Assembly (NCBI RefSeq): GCF_009765355.1
Contig: NZ_VTHK01000074.1
Location: 1-38,017, forward strand
Length of the DNA: 38,017 nucleotides
Origin: Amycolatopsis anabasis
GTDB lineage: Bacteria > Actinomycetota > Actinomycetes > Mycobacteriales > Pseudonocardiaceae
Direction of reading: 5' to 3'
Notes under the pieces: generated by a model
Told to the model about the DNA's origin: nothing
Database searches by the model: none
Seen by the model: the letters and a program-made list of their open reading frames with translations, nothing else
Part shown: positions 30,413 to 37,773 of the stretch, piece after piece
Layout: the number at the start of each line of letters is the position of its first letter
Position numbering within the stretch: the first letter of the stretch is position 1
Program-made: the position numbers and the translations under genes

Positions 30413-31250
30413 GGCGTACTCCCCAAGCGAGTGTGAGCAGCGTCCGTTCGGACAGCTGCCGGCCCGCCGACTTCCGCCACGCGGTGGCGAACTCCTTCTC
30501 GTCCTCCGGCCAGGAACACTCGGGTGCCAGGCGTGGGGCCCAGGTGCGGACGGCGAGGTCGGCGAACAAGGGATGGATGCTGAAGTCGTTGGTGGTGTCG
30601 GCGACCGTGGCGGCGGCGGTCCACGGCCCGATCCGGTGCACGGCCTGGACCTCGCGGGCGAGGTGTGCCGGTTCCAGCGCGGCCCATTTCTCGCCGAGGT
30701 CGAGGAACGCGTGGGCGGCCGCGCGCAGGGCGGGGCGTTTGAACGCCAGCCCGAGCCGGGTGAACTCCGCGTCGTCGAGCGCGAGCGCGGTCTCCGGCGA
30801 CGGGAACAACCAGGCGGTGCCGGCCGGGGTGGTGATCTGGTCGCCGTGGGCTCGGCAGAACCTCTGGTAGAGCGTGCGGGCGTGCCCGGCGCGGATCACC
30901 TGCCGCACGATCCCGGTCGCCAGTGCGTCCCACAGGTCCGGGTTGCGCAGCCGGGCCACCGGCCCGGCCTCCCGCAGCGCCTCGGCGACCGGATCGATGC
31001 CGGTCAGCACGGCGGGATCCACCACGTCTACTTCTGGTATCGCCTTGTCCGTGCCGGAGACCAGGCTCACGCGGACCAGTTCGCCATCGTCGAGGGTTTC
31101 GGGTGGGCAGGTGATCGCCGCCCACACCGACCGGCCGCTGCGGACGGCCCGATACGCGGCGCCGTCGTCGGCGGTCAGCCAGGACGGGTGATCGAGCATC
31201 ACGGTCGCTTCGGTTCCCTCGGACACGGGCGTATTCCCTTCGCCTGGCAT
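30381..31250 (-). CDS. AlkA-like HhH-GPD DNA glycosylase homologue
   Basis: A 289-aa protein of the 3-methyladenine/8-oxoguanine glycosylase superfamily. The N-terminal ~85 residues resemble the AlkA-type beta domain. The helical domain follows (RNPDLWDALATGIVRQVIRA). The helix-hairpin-helix is VQAVHRIGPWTAAATVADTT (201-220), with catalytic Asp231 in HPLFADLAVRTWAPR, where AlkA has P-x-DLGLR. So the base-excision core is intact by eye. ATG 31250 has no RBS of its own and is 4 bp after the stop of a 4-codon leader. It opens the radical SAM/kinase operon. It may remove a special base from DNA or serve as a non-repair nucleoside hydrolase, by inference. Confidence 0.8.
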   Translation of the reverse strand: MPGEGNTPVSEGTEATVMLDHPSWLTADDGAAYRAVRSGRSVWAAITCPPETLDDGELVRVSLVSGTDKAIPEVDVVDPAVLTGIDPVAEALREAGPVARLRNPDLWDALATGIVRQVIRAGHARTLYQRFCRAHGDQITTPAGTAWLFPSPETALALDDAEFTRLGLAFKRPALRAAAHAFLDLGEKWAALEPAHLAREVQAVHRIGPWTAAATVADTTNDFSIHPLFADLAVRTWAPRLAPECSWPEDEKEFATAWRKSAGRQLSERTLLTLAWGVRHANATGAAAM

Positions 31251-31254
31251 TGGT

Positions 31255-31269
31255 TTATCGGGTCATCAT
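31255..31269 (-). promoter_or_regulatory. Four-codon leader ORF (MMTR) with strong RBS
   Basis: ATGATGACCCGATAA ends 4 bp before the glycosylase-like start. A perfect GGAGGTGA sits 7 nt before its first ATG, whereas the glycosylase gene has none. Ribosomes would load on the leader and reinitiate downstream. Confidence 0.55.
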
Positions 31270-31332
31270 GACGAGCTCACCTCCCCTCCTCGGTTGTGGC
31301 GTCGGTGTGCCCAGTTCTGGGTTAGTGGGAGG

Positions 31333-31376
31333 GCGGGGGAACGCGCCGGGGATGGGGTAGCCGCGCGTTCCCCCGC
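31333..31376 (-). terminator. 13-bp stem hairpin after the DUF4254 operon
   Basis: GCGGGGGAACGCG (31333-31345) and CGCGTTCCCCCGC (31364-31376) pair perfectly with an 18-nt loop. It begins right after the stop of the 31378 gene on the minus strand. It probably ends that operon or attenuates read-through into the glycosylase/radical SAM cassette; no T-run follows. Confidence 0.65.
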
Positions 31377-31377
31377 T

Positions 31378-31725
31378 TTAGGAGACCCCTGCGGGCGCGG
31401 TGGTGGTCCGCCGCTGGCGGGAGGCGTGCCGCGCGGTCCCGATCGCGGCAGGGGTGATGTCGGTGATCAGGTGGCGGTGGGCGGTGCGCCATACCGAGCA
31501 CGGCCGGTTCCTGCGGCTCCACCACGGCGTACAGCGCGGGCAGCGGCCCCGGTCGTCCGGCTCGTGTTCGGAAAGCACTGCCCGCCATGCGGTCGTGAGT
31601 CGGGGAATCTCGGTGTCCGCCAGCGCGGCCTTGGACTCTTCGTCCGCCTCGGTCACGAGGTCTTCGAGGTAGTCCAAGCGCTCGCGGACCGCCCGGTGCA
31701 GGGTCGCGGTCAGGACTTCATCCAT
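31378..31725 (-). CDS. Small CxxC protein (115 aa)
   Basis: A helical N-terminus (DEVLTATLHRAVRERLDYLE, DLVTEADEESKAALADTEIP) is followed by a CPRC motif (GRCPRCTPWWSRRNRPC), probably half of a zinc site, and a basic Thr/Arg tail. The ATG at 31725 overlaps the previous gene by 8 bp, so it is the third gene of the DUF4254 operon. The family is unnamed in my knowledge, though similar CPxC small proteins recur beside XRE-TPR regulators in actinomycetes. Confidence 0.65.
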   Translation of the reverse strand: MDEVLTATLHRAVRERLDYLEDLVTEADEESKAALADTEIPRLTTAWRAVLSEHEPDDRGRCPRCTPWWSRRNRPCSVWRTAHRHLITDITPAAIGTARHASRQRRTTTAPAGVS

Positions 31726-32062
31726 CGGGGGGTCGCTCCTCGTCGAGATCGGGCCGGGCGGGAGGTGGGGCAGGCTGCTGTGGTGGCCGGGGCCCCGGGG
31801 GCGGCCAGAGGCGGGGGTGCAGGTCGAGGGGAATCAGGTCGGACAGGCGGAGCCCGGCGCGGCGTAGGTGGTGGGCGGCTTGGTCGAACCGGGAACACGG
31901 CCAGGACTCGGTGGAACAGAGGGAGCAGGCCCACGGCTGGTTCGGCGGCGGCAGATGCGCGGTCAGCTCGTCGAGCATCGGCGCGACGCGGCCGAGCGGG
32001 CTGTCGGCCGCCACGACCAGCGTTCTCCAGAGCCGCACCTCGCCCTCGGCTTGGTCAGGCAA
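31718..32062 (-). CDS. Small zinc-motif protein (114 aa)
   Basis: The start is probably TTG 32062, whose bases overlap the end of the DUF4254 gene; no other good start is near. The middle reads PWACSLCSTESWPCSRFDQA, a CxxC...C pattern with the Trp-Pro-Cys element seen in many small actinomycete zinc-ribbon-like proteins, followed by an amphipathic helix (AAHHLRRAGLRLSDLIPLDL). The tail is Pro-rich and likely disordered. Neighbours overlap on both sides, so the three genes form one unit. The function is unknown. Confidence 0.6.
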   Translation of the reverse strand: MPDQAEGEVRLWRTLVVAADSPLGRVAPMLDELTAHLPPPNQPWACSLCSTESWPCSRFDQAAHHLRRAGLRLSDLIPLDLHPRLWPPPGPRPPQQPAPPPARPDLDEERPPDG

Positions 32063-32654
32063 TGCCGCCGGGACCGGTCGGGGTCTGCGACTTCGGCAGG
32101 CGGCGGCGCCCGCGCACCAGGTCGCCGACCAGTTCGTCGTAGGCGACGCACAACTCGGACACCTGCTCGGCGGCCACCCGCACCTGCGGATCGGTCGCGG
32201 GCTGTCCGGCGTCGGCGAGCAGTTGCGAGCGCATCCACACCCGGGCCAGCCGGTCGACGAGTTGCCCGAGTGTTTCGGTGTGCAGCACCCCAGCGGGGGC
32301 TTCCGGGAGGTGGGTCGCGGCCCAGCGGTCGAGCTGGTCAACCAGTACGGCGCAGGCGGTCTCCCGCGCGGTCCAGGTCCGCGCGGCCGCGGCCAGCATG
32401 TGATCGTCAGCGGCCTGGTCGTGGATGATCCTCAGTGCCGCGGTCCGCGCTCGATGCTCGACCGCCAGCTTCCGGGCGACGACCAGCACTGGGTGCCGAT
32501 CCTCACTGGAGGGTGTGGTGGTGAATGCCCGCGCTACCGCCAGGCCACGCGGGATCGGTCGTGCCTGCGATCGCGCCAAGGGTGGGGAACCGGGGACTGG
32601 TGCGTCGGCCGCGTGATCATGCGGGGCCGCTAAGGCGGTGTTGGCGCTGGTCAT
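32055..32654 (-). CDS. DUF4254-like protein (199 aa)
   Basis: ATG 32654 with GGAGAA upstream. Residues 1-60 are a low-complexity, likely disordered head. From 60 on the helical block WTARETACAVLVDQLDRWAA then VLHTETLGQLVDRLARVWMR matches the signature of DUF4254 proteins (IDRW...HTETxGxVVDRLAxF). AEQVSELCVAYDELVGDLVR follows as the last helix. DUF4254 has no established biochemical role. It is first in a leftward operon divergent from the XRE-TPR regulator, which most likely controls it. Confidence 0.65.
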   Translation of the reverse strand: MTSANTALAAPHDHAADAPVPGSPPLARSQARPIPRGLAVARAFTTTPSSEDRHPVLVVARKLAVEHRARTAALRIIHDQAADDHMLAAAARTWTARETACAVLVDQLDRWAATHLPEAPAGVLHTETLGQLVDRLARVWMRSQLLADAGQPATDPQVRVAAEQVSELCVAYDELVGDLVRGRRRLPKSQTPTGPGGIA

Positions 32655-32742
32655 CGTTGCGTTCTCCGTTGCCGTGGAGTGGTGTCTGCTCGTAATCTCC
32701 ACACAACCGGGCGTGAGATCCGGAGACCAGGGTGCGAACGCG

Positions 32743-32763
32743 CCAGAAATGAGCCACTTCTGG
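32743..32763. promoter_or_regulatory. Dyad CCAGAA-N9-TTCTGG in divergent promoter region
   Basis: Six-bp perfect arms (32743-32748 and 32758-32763) lie in the 182-bp gap between the DUF4254 and XRE-TPR genes. It is a candidate operator for the XRE regulator; short arms make chance possible. Confidence 0.4.
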
Positions 32764-32836
32764 GCACCGACGCGGTGACCAGGAACAACACCGGCATTTC
32801 GGTGTCGGAGCGGACGGGACGGCGGGAGGCACGGCG

Positions 32837-34234
32837 ATGGCCGCCAAGCGAAAGCGCTTCGCACACCGCCGCAAGAGCCAGGGTTTCAGCCAGGAGGCGC
32901 TGGCCGAGGCGGTAGGGGTCGGCCGGAGGACCGTGGTGCGGTGGGAAAGCGGAGAAGCCGAACCGCAGCCAGGCGTGCGTCGGGACGTCGCGGACACCCT
33001 GGAGATCACCCTCGACGAACTCGACGATCTGCTCGACGACACGACAGCATCGGCAGGGCGGCCACCCCATCGGGTGGGATCTTCCGGCAGTATCGACCTA
33101 GCCCACGGGACGCCCCCGCCGCCGGAGCAACCACCAGGACAGCCCACCAACACCGACGACCATCTGACGCTCGTCCGCTTCGGCCGGCCCGAACTTCCGG
33201 AGATCGACGACGACATGAACCGCCGCGAACTGTTACGCCTGTTCAGCATGACCGGCACCCTGCTCGCCCTGCCCGGCACCGCCCACGGCCAGCAGGCTGA
33301 CCAGGCGTCGGCGGTCGCCGCCGTGTCTCCGGCCCCAGCGACGGTGGACAAGTTCGCCAAGCTGAACAGCCACCTCTGGCAGGTCTTCGCTCTGGCCGCA
33401 TCGAAAGGCGCGGTGATGCCGCTGGTGCGCAAACAGCTCGACGTTCTGGCCGCCAGCCTGCGACGCCCCCACGACCAGGTCACGCACCAGCGCCTGTGCG
33501 CCTTGATGAGCGACCTGCTCCAACTGGAGGGCGAGATCTTCTTCGACGCCGACCGCTACACCGACGCCGCCCACTGCTACACCCTCGCCGCGGACGCCGG
33601 GAAAGAAGCCACCGCGTACGACCTGTGGGCCTGCGCGATGACCCGGCACGCCTTCATCGCCGTCTACGAACAGAAATTCCGCGAGGCGGCTCCGATGCTG
33701 GAGTTGGCCGCCGCACTGGCCCACCGCGGCGATCCCAAGCTGTCCACCCGGCACTGGGTCAGCGTCGTGCAGGCCGAAACCTTCGCCGGACTCGGCGACC
33801 TCGACGCCTGCCAGCGCGCCCTCGACACCGCCGAACACGTCCGCGACCTGAAAGGCCCGGTCCACAACGGCGGGTGGCTGCGCTTCGACGGCTCCCGCCT
33901 GGCCGAGGAACGCGGCACCTGCTACATCACCCTCGGCCGCCCCGATCTCGCGGAAACCGCGCTCAACGACGCCCTGCGCAACGAGCTGACCCCGCGACGC
34001 CGCGCCAGCGTGCTCACCGACCTGGCCAAGATCGGCATCCACCGCCGCGACCCCGACCACGTCCTCACCCACGCCAGCGCGGCGCTCGAGACCGCCCGGC
34101 ACACCGGCTCCGGCGTGATCGGCCACAAACTGCTCGACCTGCGAGGACATCTCGCGCCGCTGCTGGGCAACAAGCAGGTTCAGCAGCTCGACACCGAGAT
34201 CAGCGCCCTGGCCGGACAAGTAGGCGCACGATGA
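32837..34234 (+). CDS. XRE-family regulator with TPR-like sensor domain
   Basis: A 465-aa protein. ATG 32837 follows GGGAGG. The XRE HTH occupies residues 1-65: RFAHRRKSQGFSQEALAEAV, GVGRRTVVRWESGEAEPQPG and VADTLEITLDELDDLL. A Pro/Gly/Ser linker and a hydrophobic segment LLRLFSMTGTLLALPG (about 134-150, too short and polar-flanked to be a sure membrane helix) follow. A tetratricopeptide-like helical domain then runs to the end (ADRYTDAAHCYTLAADAGKE, RGDPKLSTRHWVSVVQAETF). Such proteins are widespread in actinomycetes; signal peptides or small ligands are suspected effectors. Its stop overlaps the next gene by ATGA. Confidence 0.88.
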   Translation: MAAKRKRFAHRRKSQGFSQEALAEAVGVGRRTVVRWESGEAEPQPGVRRDVADTLEITLDELDDLLDDTTASAGRPPHRVGSSGSIDLAHGTPPPPEQPPGQPTNTDDHLTLVRFGRPELPEIDDDMNRRELLRLFSMTGTLLALPGTAHGQQADQASAVAAVSPAPATVDKFAKLNSHLWQVFALAASKGAVMPLVRKQLDVLAASLRRPHDQVTHQRLCALMSDLLQLEGEIFFDADRYTDAAHCYTLAADAGKEATAYDLWACAMTRHAFIAVYEQKFREAAPMLELAAALAHRGDPKLSTRHWVSVVQAETFAGLGDLDACQRALDTAEHVRDLKGPVHNGGWLRFDGSRLAEERGTCYITLGRPDLAETALNDALRNELTPRRRASVLTDLAKIGIHRRDPDHVLTHASAALETARHTGSGVIGHKLLDLRGHLAPLLGNKQVQQLDTEISALAGQVGAR

Positions 34235-34614
34235 CGACGAGGAGGACCACGGTGCAGCTCGAACCCGGACGGGTGTTCCGCGAAGCATGGATCGCCGGAG
34301 TCACCCAGCACTACCCCGGCGAACCCAAACCGGGCTACATCGCCCCGTGGGAGGACACACCGGACTGGGAACGCGCCGCCGCAGCCGCCGTCCACGAGCA
34401 GGTCCGCGCCTTCATCCAGGCCACCGACGGCGCGACCGCCAAACTCACCCGCGACCAGAAAGGCCGATTCGTCGCCCTCTGCTGGATCGGCCAGATCCAC
34501 AAGCACTTCCCCGACCCGAAACCGGCCTACGTCGCCGACTGGGACGCCCTGCCCGAATGGCAGCAGGAAACCGACGCCGACATCTTCGAACGCATCGAAC
34601 AGGACATCTCCTGA
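34231..34614 (+). CDS. Protein with internal duplication (127 aa)
   Basis: ATGA-coupled to the XRE-TPR regulator, hence probably its partner or effector. It holds two similar halves. Residues about 20-45 read WIAGVTQHYPGEPKPGYIAP, then WEDTPDWER. Residues about 82-110 read CWIGQIHKHFPDPKPAYVAD, then WDALPEWQQ. Shared features are Trp at the start, (Y/F)P, P-K-P-x-Y, W-x-x-x-P-x-W. The repeat is reminiscent of RyR-type repeats, but I do not claim the family. It is acidic, without Cys or membrane span. Conservation of aromatic residues suggests a ligand-binding pocket formed by the pair. Confidence 0.7.
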   Translation: MTTRRTTVQLEPGRVFREAWIAGVTQHYPGEPKPGYIAPWEDTPDWERAAAAAVHEQVRAFIQATDGATAKLTRDQKGRFVALCWIGQIHKHFPDPKPAYVADWDALPEWQQETDADIFERIEQDIS

Positions 34615-34895
34615 GCTACGCGCTCAGGCCGGTAGGTAACTCCGGGCGGACGGCGGGGCCGTTCGGCAGCCACGAGAACCTCCGCCAACCTTGTTCCGGG
34701 ATTGTGCGGACCGAACTCGACGGACCAGCGCCCGCCGGCAGGGCAGGCCCGGTCGGGGACGCGGACGACCACAGAGCTTGGCGACCGCGGAGTCGGGAGT
34801 CTGGAACGTTGCCACTCCAATTGGAAACTGGGCAGGGGCTCCGACGATGGACGGCGCGGTCGAGCGATCGCCGCAGGTCATAAGCCCCATCCACC
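34615..34895. other. Gene-free stretch
   Basis: I see no supportable gene between the duplicated-repeat protein and the SOS-like promoter at 34896. Confidence 0.35.
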
Positions 34896-34923
34896 TTGCC
34901 AATCCGTCGAACGTATGTTCTAC
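34896..34923 (+). promoter_or_regulatory. SOS-like promoter (LexA-type dyad), copy 2
   Basis: TTGCCA (34896-34901) and TTCTAC (34918-34923), 16 bp apart, surround TCGAACGTATGTTCTA (34907-34922). Shared flanks with copy 1 (TTGCCAAT before and CTACT plus AGGT-like bases after) extend the similarity to about 40 bp. A GTG start follows at 34937. Confidence 0.5.
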
Positions 34924-34936
34924 TCAGGGTGGCTGC

Positions 34937-35191
34937 GTGAGTGGGGAAGCGCTGCACGCGGCTGCGATTGCAAGGAAGGCCGACCTGGTCACAGGCCGGT
35001 CGGACCAATGCTGGTCGCGCGGCCGGGATTGGCGCGTCGAACCGCCAGTCTCGGCCGCGAACAGGTCGGACACGTCGGTGAGCGAGAACGTTGCGTCTCG
35101 CCCGTGGCCGAGTGCGGAGAGAGCGAGGGACGCCGGACGTGGCGGTGACGTCGGCAGCGGAAAGGGCCGCCGAACTGCTCGGCGATCTTGA
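34937..35191 (+). CDS. Uncertain small ORF (84 aa) after the SOS-like promoter
   Basis: GTG 34937 is 14 bp after the -10-like TTCTAC, so transcription could be leaderless or nearly so. The first part looks protein-like (SGEALHAAAIARKADLVTGR); the rest is Arg/Ser/Gly-rich and overlaps the next gene by 53 bp in another frame, so the true gene may end earlier or be decayed. I cannot assign a function. Confidence 0.3.
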   Translation: MSGEALHAAAIARKADLVTGRSDQCWSRGRDWRVEPPVSAANRSDTSVSENVASRPWPSAERARDAGRGGDVGSGKGRRTARRS

Positions 35192-35606
35192 CGATGGAAT
35201 GGACGCGGGACGGGCGCGGATCGCGAATTGGCTTCAGAACGGGCCTGGCGGTGTCATTGAGGTAGCGGACGTGAGCATGGCGCTGCTGGGGGCGGTGCGG
35301 ACGATGGCGCGTGCCGTCGGGTGGTCCACCGAGCAGACGGAACTGGTCGCGGTGTCATTCGCGCCCGCGGTGACGGTGAACGTCGATAGAACTGTGGCGA
35401 GTCAAGCCGCAGCCGATGCGGTGCGTGCCGCGCTGGCGTCGGACCCCGACGGGGCACGAGAAGCCCTAATGCGGCTAGGTGATGGTGTCGAGACATTGGG
35501 ATGGATCACGCTGACGACGGCGGAATTGGTATACGAGTTGGCGCATTGGTGCCGAGCCGCGGGCGCGACGAAGCCGGCCTGGATTCCGGCAGCAACGCGT
35601 GGGTGA
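35139..35606 (+). CDS. Hypothetical helical protein (155 aa)
   Basis: GTG 35139 has GAGGGA about 9 nt upstream. It is a well-formed, mostly helical, acidic protein: SAAERAAELLGDLDDGMDAG, VIEVADVSMALLGAVRTMAR and TLTTAELVYELAHWCRAAGA. An Ala-rich middle (ASQAAADAVRAALASDPDGA) and a C-terminal Trp/Cys helix are present. No family is recognised. Codon use is normal. It may form a unit with the next gene, 120 bp on. Confidence 0.6.
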   Translation: MAVTSAAERAAELLGDLDDGMDAGRARIANWLQNGPGGVIEVADVSMALLGAVRTMARAVGWSTEQTELVAVSFAPAVTVNVDRTVASQAAADAVRAALASDPDGAREALMRLGDGVETLGWITLTTAELVYELAHWCRAAGATKPAWIPAATRG

Positions 35607-35726
35607 GGCGAGGACCGTGGCGCGATCGGTAGCACCCAGGATCTCGCCGGAATTGGGCGTGTTCGGCAACCCCTCGGGTGGTACAGGAGTCCGCGCTCGC
35701 TTGGTGCGCGGTTCGGGCGGGCACGA

Positions 35727-36863
35727 ATGACCTTGACCGCACAGTTGCGCCCCGTGGGCGAGTTAGGGCGATGGTGCGCCGCGAACCTTTCCGGTACCCG
35801 AACCGTGGCCGAGCACCTGCTTAGTGCGGCGCGGCGTCGAACACCGACTCACCGGGCCGAGCCGACCAGTTCTGATTATTGGGCCATGATCGAGCGCGCG
35901 TTCATCCAAAGACTGCGTTTTCTGGTAGACGGCGCCGCGCCTTACACTGCGATCGCCGGTGCAGTGCGCGCGGGACTGGGAAACCGTGAGTGGGGCGAGC
36001 GTATGCGCTCGATCTACCCTCTGCCAGCGCGTCTTCCGGAGCGGGCCCGCGATCGGTGGTCGCCCTACCGCCCGCCGGTATACGGGTGGCGCGACACGGA
36101 CCCAGCCAGTACGGAATCATTCAGCGGGGACATCGCTCAGCACAAGTCCGCACTGGGCGACTTTCTCAAGCGGTGCAAGGCTTTTCTGGACGAGCACGCG
36201 CCCGTTGGCGAACTGGGTACGCCCGGCACCGAGATCGGGCTTGCCCGGATCTGCTGGGCACTGTCGCGATGGGAGCACACCTACTACGAGGGACGTATCC
36301 CGTCCGATGTGGCCAGTGCGCTTCGACGAGTGGCTTGCACTGCCGATGATCTCCGCCGTCTCGCGCCCGATGCCGCGGTCAACGACCTAGTCGAGTTGAT
36401 GCGTGTCTTCCATCACGCGCGGGTGCTGAACGAGTGGCGCGACTGGACAGGTGTCACCGCCGGTCCACTCGGAATGAGCAGTCCCACGATCGTTCCACGC
36501 TGGGCCGACGGGCACCTCCTTGTCGGGAACACGCTCGTAACGGTGAAAGCGCCTGTCCTTGTGGACAAAGTGGACGTAATCGCGCGGTGGTTGTGGCGCA
36601 TGCTAGCTCTGGTGTGGCTCGATACCGAGAATTTGTACGGCATCAGAGTGGTGGCGCTGTACCTCGCGAGGCACGGCGTAAGCGAGACCTGGGGCGCGAC
36701 AACGTTCGCGGACATGCTGCTGGGCGGGACCGGACGCGCCGACCGCGGCGCGCGGGAGGAATTCCTGACGCTGGCCCGCCGCGTGATTCGCGAGGAGGGC
36801 GGCCAGCCACCTCCGGCGTGGCAGGTACGTCGACCACGGCTGGCGTCCCATGTGGATCCTTGA
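35727..36863 (+). CDS. Protein with PD-(D/E)xK-like segment (378 aa)
   Basis: Starts at ATG 35727. Residues 1-240 are helical with no recognised motif (FIQRLRFLVDGAAPYTAIAG, LARICWALSRWEHTYYEGRI). Residues about 255-340 read ADGHLLVGNTLVTVKAPVLV, a DKVDVIARWLWRMLALVWLD helix, then YGIRVVALYLARHGVSETW. This mirrors the core of PD-(D/E)xK-type proteins in actinomycetes whose consensus is (A)DLxVGDTLIDIKT...QLLGYxLLD...Y...VGxYLARQxxxxxW. The (D/E)xK acid is Thr here (TVK instead of DIK), so nuclease activity is doubtful. Its role is unknown; it overlaps a 63-aa gene by 14 bp. Confidence 0.6.
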   Translation: MTLTAQLRPVGELGRWCAANLSGTRTVAEHLLSAARRRTPTHRAEPTSSDYWAMIERAFIQRLRFLVDGAAPYTAIAGAVRAGLGNREWGERMRSIYPLPARLPERARDRWSPYRPPVYGWRDTDPASTESFSGDIAQHKSALGDFLKRCKAFLDEHAPVGELGTPGTEIGLARICWALSRWEHTYYEGRIPSDVASALRRVACTADDLRRLAPDAAVNDLVELMRVFHHARVLNEWRDWTGVTAGPLGMSSPTIVPRWADGHLLVGNTLVTVKAPVLVDKVDVIARWLWRMLALVWLDTENLYGIRVVALYLARHGVSETWGATTFADMLLGGTGRADRGAREEFLTLARRVIREEGGQPPPAWQVRRPRLASHVDP

Positions 36864-37041
36864 GCCGATCGCCCCCTCCGACACGTCGTCGATCGGGTCG
36901 TTCGAGGACCTGCGGCGGGTGGCTGGTTTCGTGGTCGCGCGCGGAGGACAGATTGAGTCAGCGGCCTTAACGCGGCTCGGTGTCCTGCGCGCCGCTCACG
37001 GCACCGCTCGCGCTCCCCACCGACCTGACAAACGGCCATGA
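36850..37041 (+). CDS. Small overlapping protein (63 aa)
   Basis: ATG 36850 lies 14 bp before the end of the PD-(D/E)xK-like gene. The product starts MWILEPIAPSDTSSIGSFED and has a helix LRRVAGFVVARGGQIESAAL before a basic end. There is no separate RBS, but translational coupling is plausible. Its function is unknown. From 37042 to 37163 nothing is seen. Confidence 0.45.
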   Translation: MWILEPIAPSDTSSIGSFEDLRRVAGFVVARGGQIESAALTRLGVLRAAHGTARAPHRPDKRP

Positions 37042-37163
37042 ACCACACCGTTTGCCGCTGGGACCACGCGGCTGCGAGTCTGCCGCGGCCGACGGTATCC
37101 ACCCGCGAAGCCTGCCCCGCCACGCCAGCCGGAGCCCGACACGCGCCGTGCAACCACGTACGG

Positions 37164-37553
37164 CTACCGCCTGCGGCGCATAGAGGGCAAATATTCGAGC
37201 TCCTGGTCGGAGCCTGCCGCCGCGCTGCTTACCGCGAAGTCCCACACCCACGACTGCCCGTCCACATACAGCCGCGGCTCAGGGAAGGCGAGCGGGTTGT
37301 CTCCGACGCCGTAGTCACGGGGAACGCCGAACATCCGCACCTCGCAGCGGTGGCGCTGCCCATTCGGACGCAGAAACTCCAGATCCCACGTGTACCGCCC
37401 ATCGTCACCGTCCTTCTCAGGACGGCGGGCCGACGTGACGAGCGTGTAGTTCCACCGGTCACACACATCCGCGACGAAGACATCCATGTTGACCGATGCG
37501 GTGCCTTCATCGCCGGTGGGGAACGGACCACTGCCCGGGTTGACCAGAAGCAC
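37164..37553 (-). CDS. Hypothetical protein (129 aa)
   Basis: The likely start is GTG 37553, giving LLVNPGSGPFPTGDEGTASV; a longer form from 37697 adds low-complexity text. The body alternates strands and turns, with polar and aromatic residues: NMDVFVADVCDRWNYTLVTS, RYTWDLEFLRPNGQRHRCEV and PEPRLYVDGQSWVWDFAVSS. This beta-rich make-up suggests a small barrel or sandwich fold. No family is recognised. Confidence 0.55.
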   Translation of the reverse strand: MLLVNPGSGPFPTGDEGTASVNMDVFVADVCDRWNYTLVTSARRPEKDGDDGRYTWDLEFLRPNGQRHRCEVRMFGVPRDYGVGDNPLAFPEPRLYVDGQSWVWDFAVSSAAAGSDQELEYLPSMRRRR

Positions 37554-37773
37554 GCGCCTCAGCGTACCGGCGACCGGCAGTGCTGGCGACCGAACACCCA
37601 CGCCGTGCCGAACCCCGGCTTGTGCGCCGGCGAGCGCTGCTGCGGAGGTGCCCCAGGTGCAACGGGGCTGCTGGGCGAGTGACCAGCGTGGCACCACCGA
37701 CGCACGTTGCGGTAGATCCGCTCCGGGCGCGGTCGTATCGAAACGGGCTCTCGGCCACGGACCGCCCGCTGTG

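Noticed and set aside
28958..30436. Plus-strand 492-aa ORF opposite the radical SAM gene
   Set aside because: An antisense shadow: the minus strand carries the CxxxCxxC and all family motifs.
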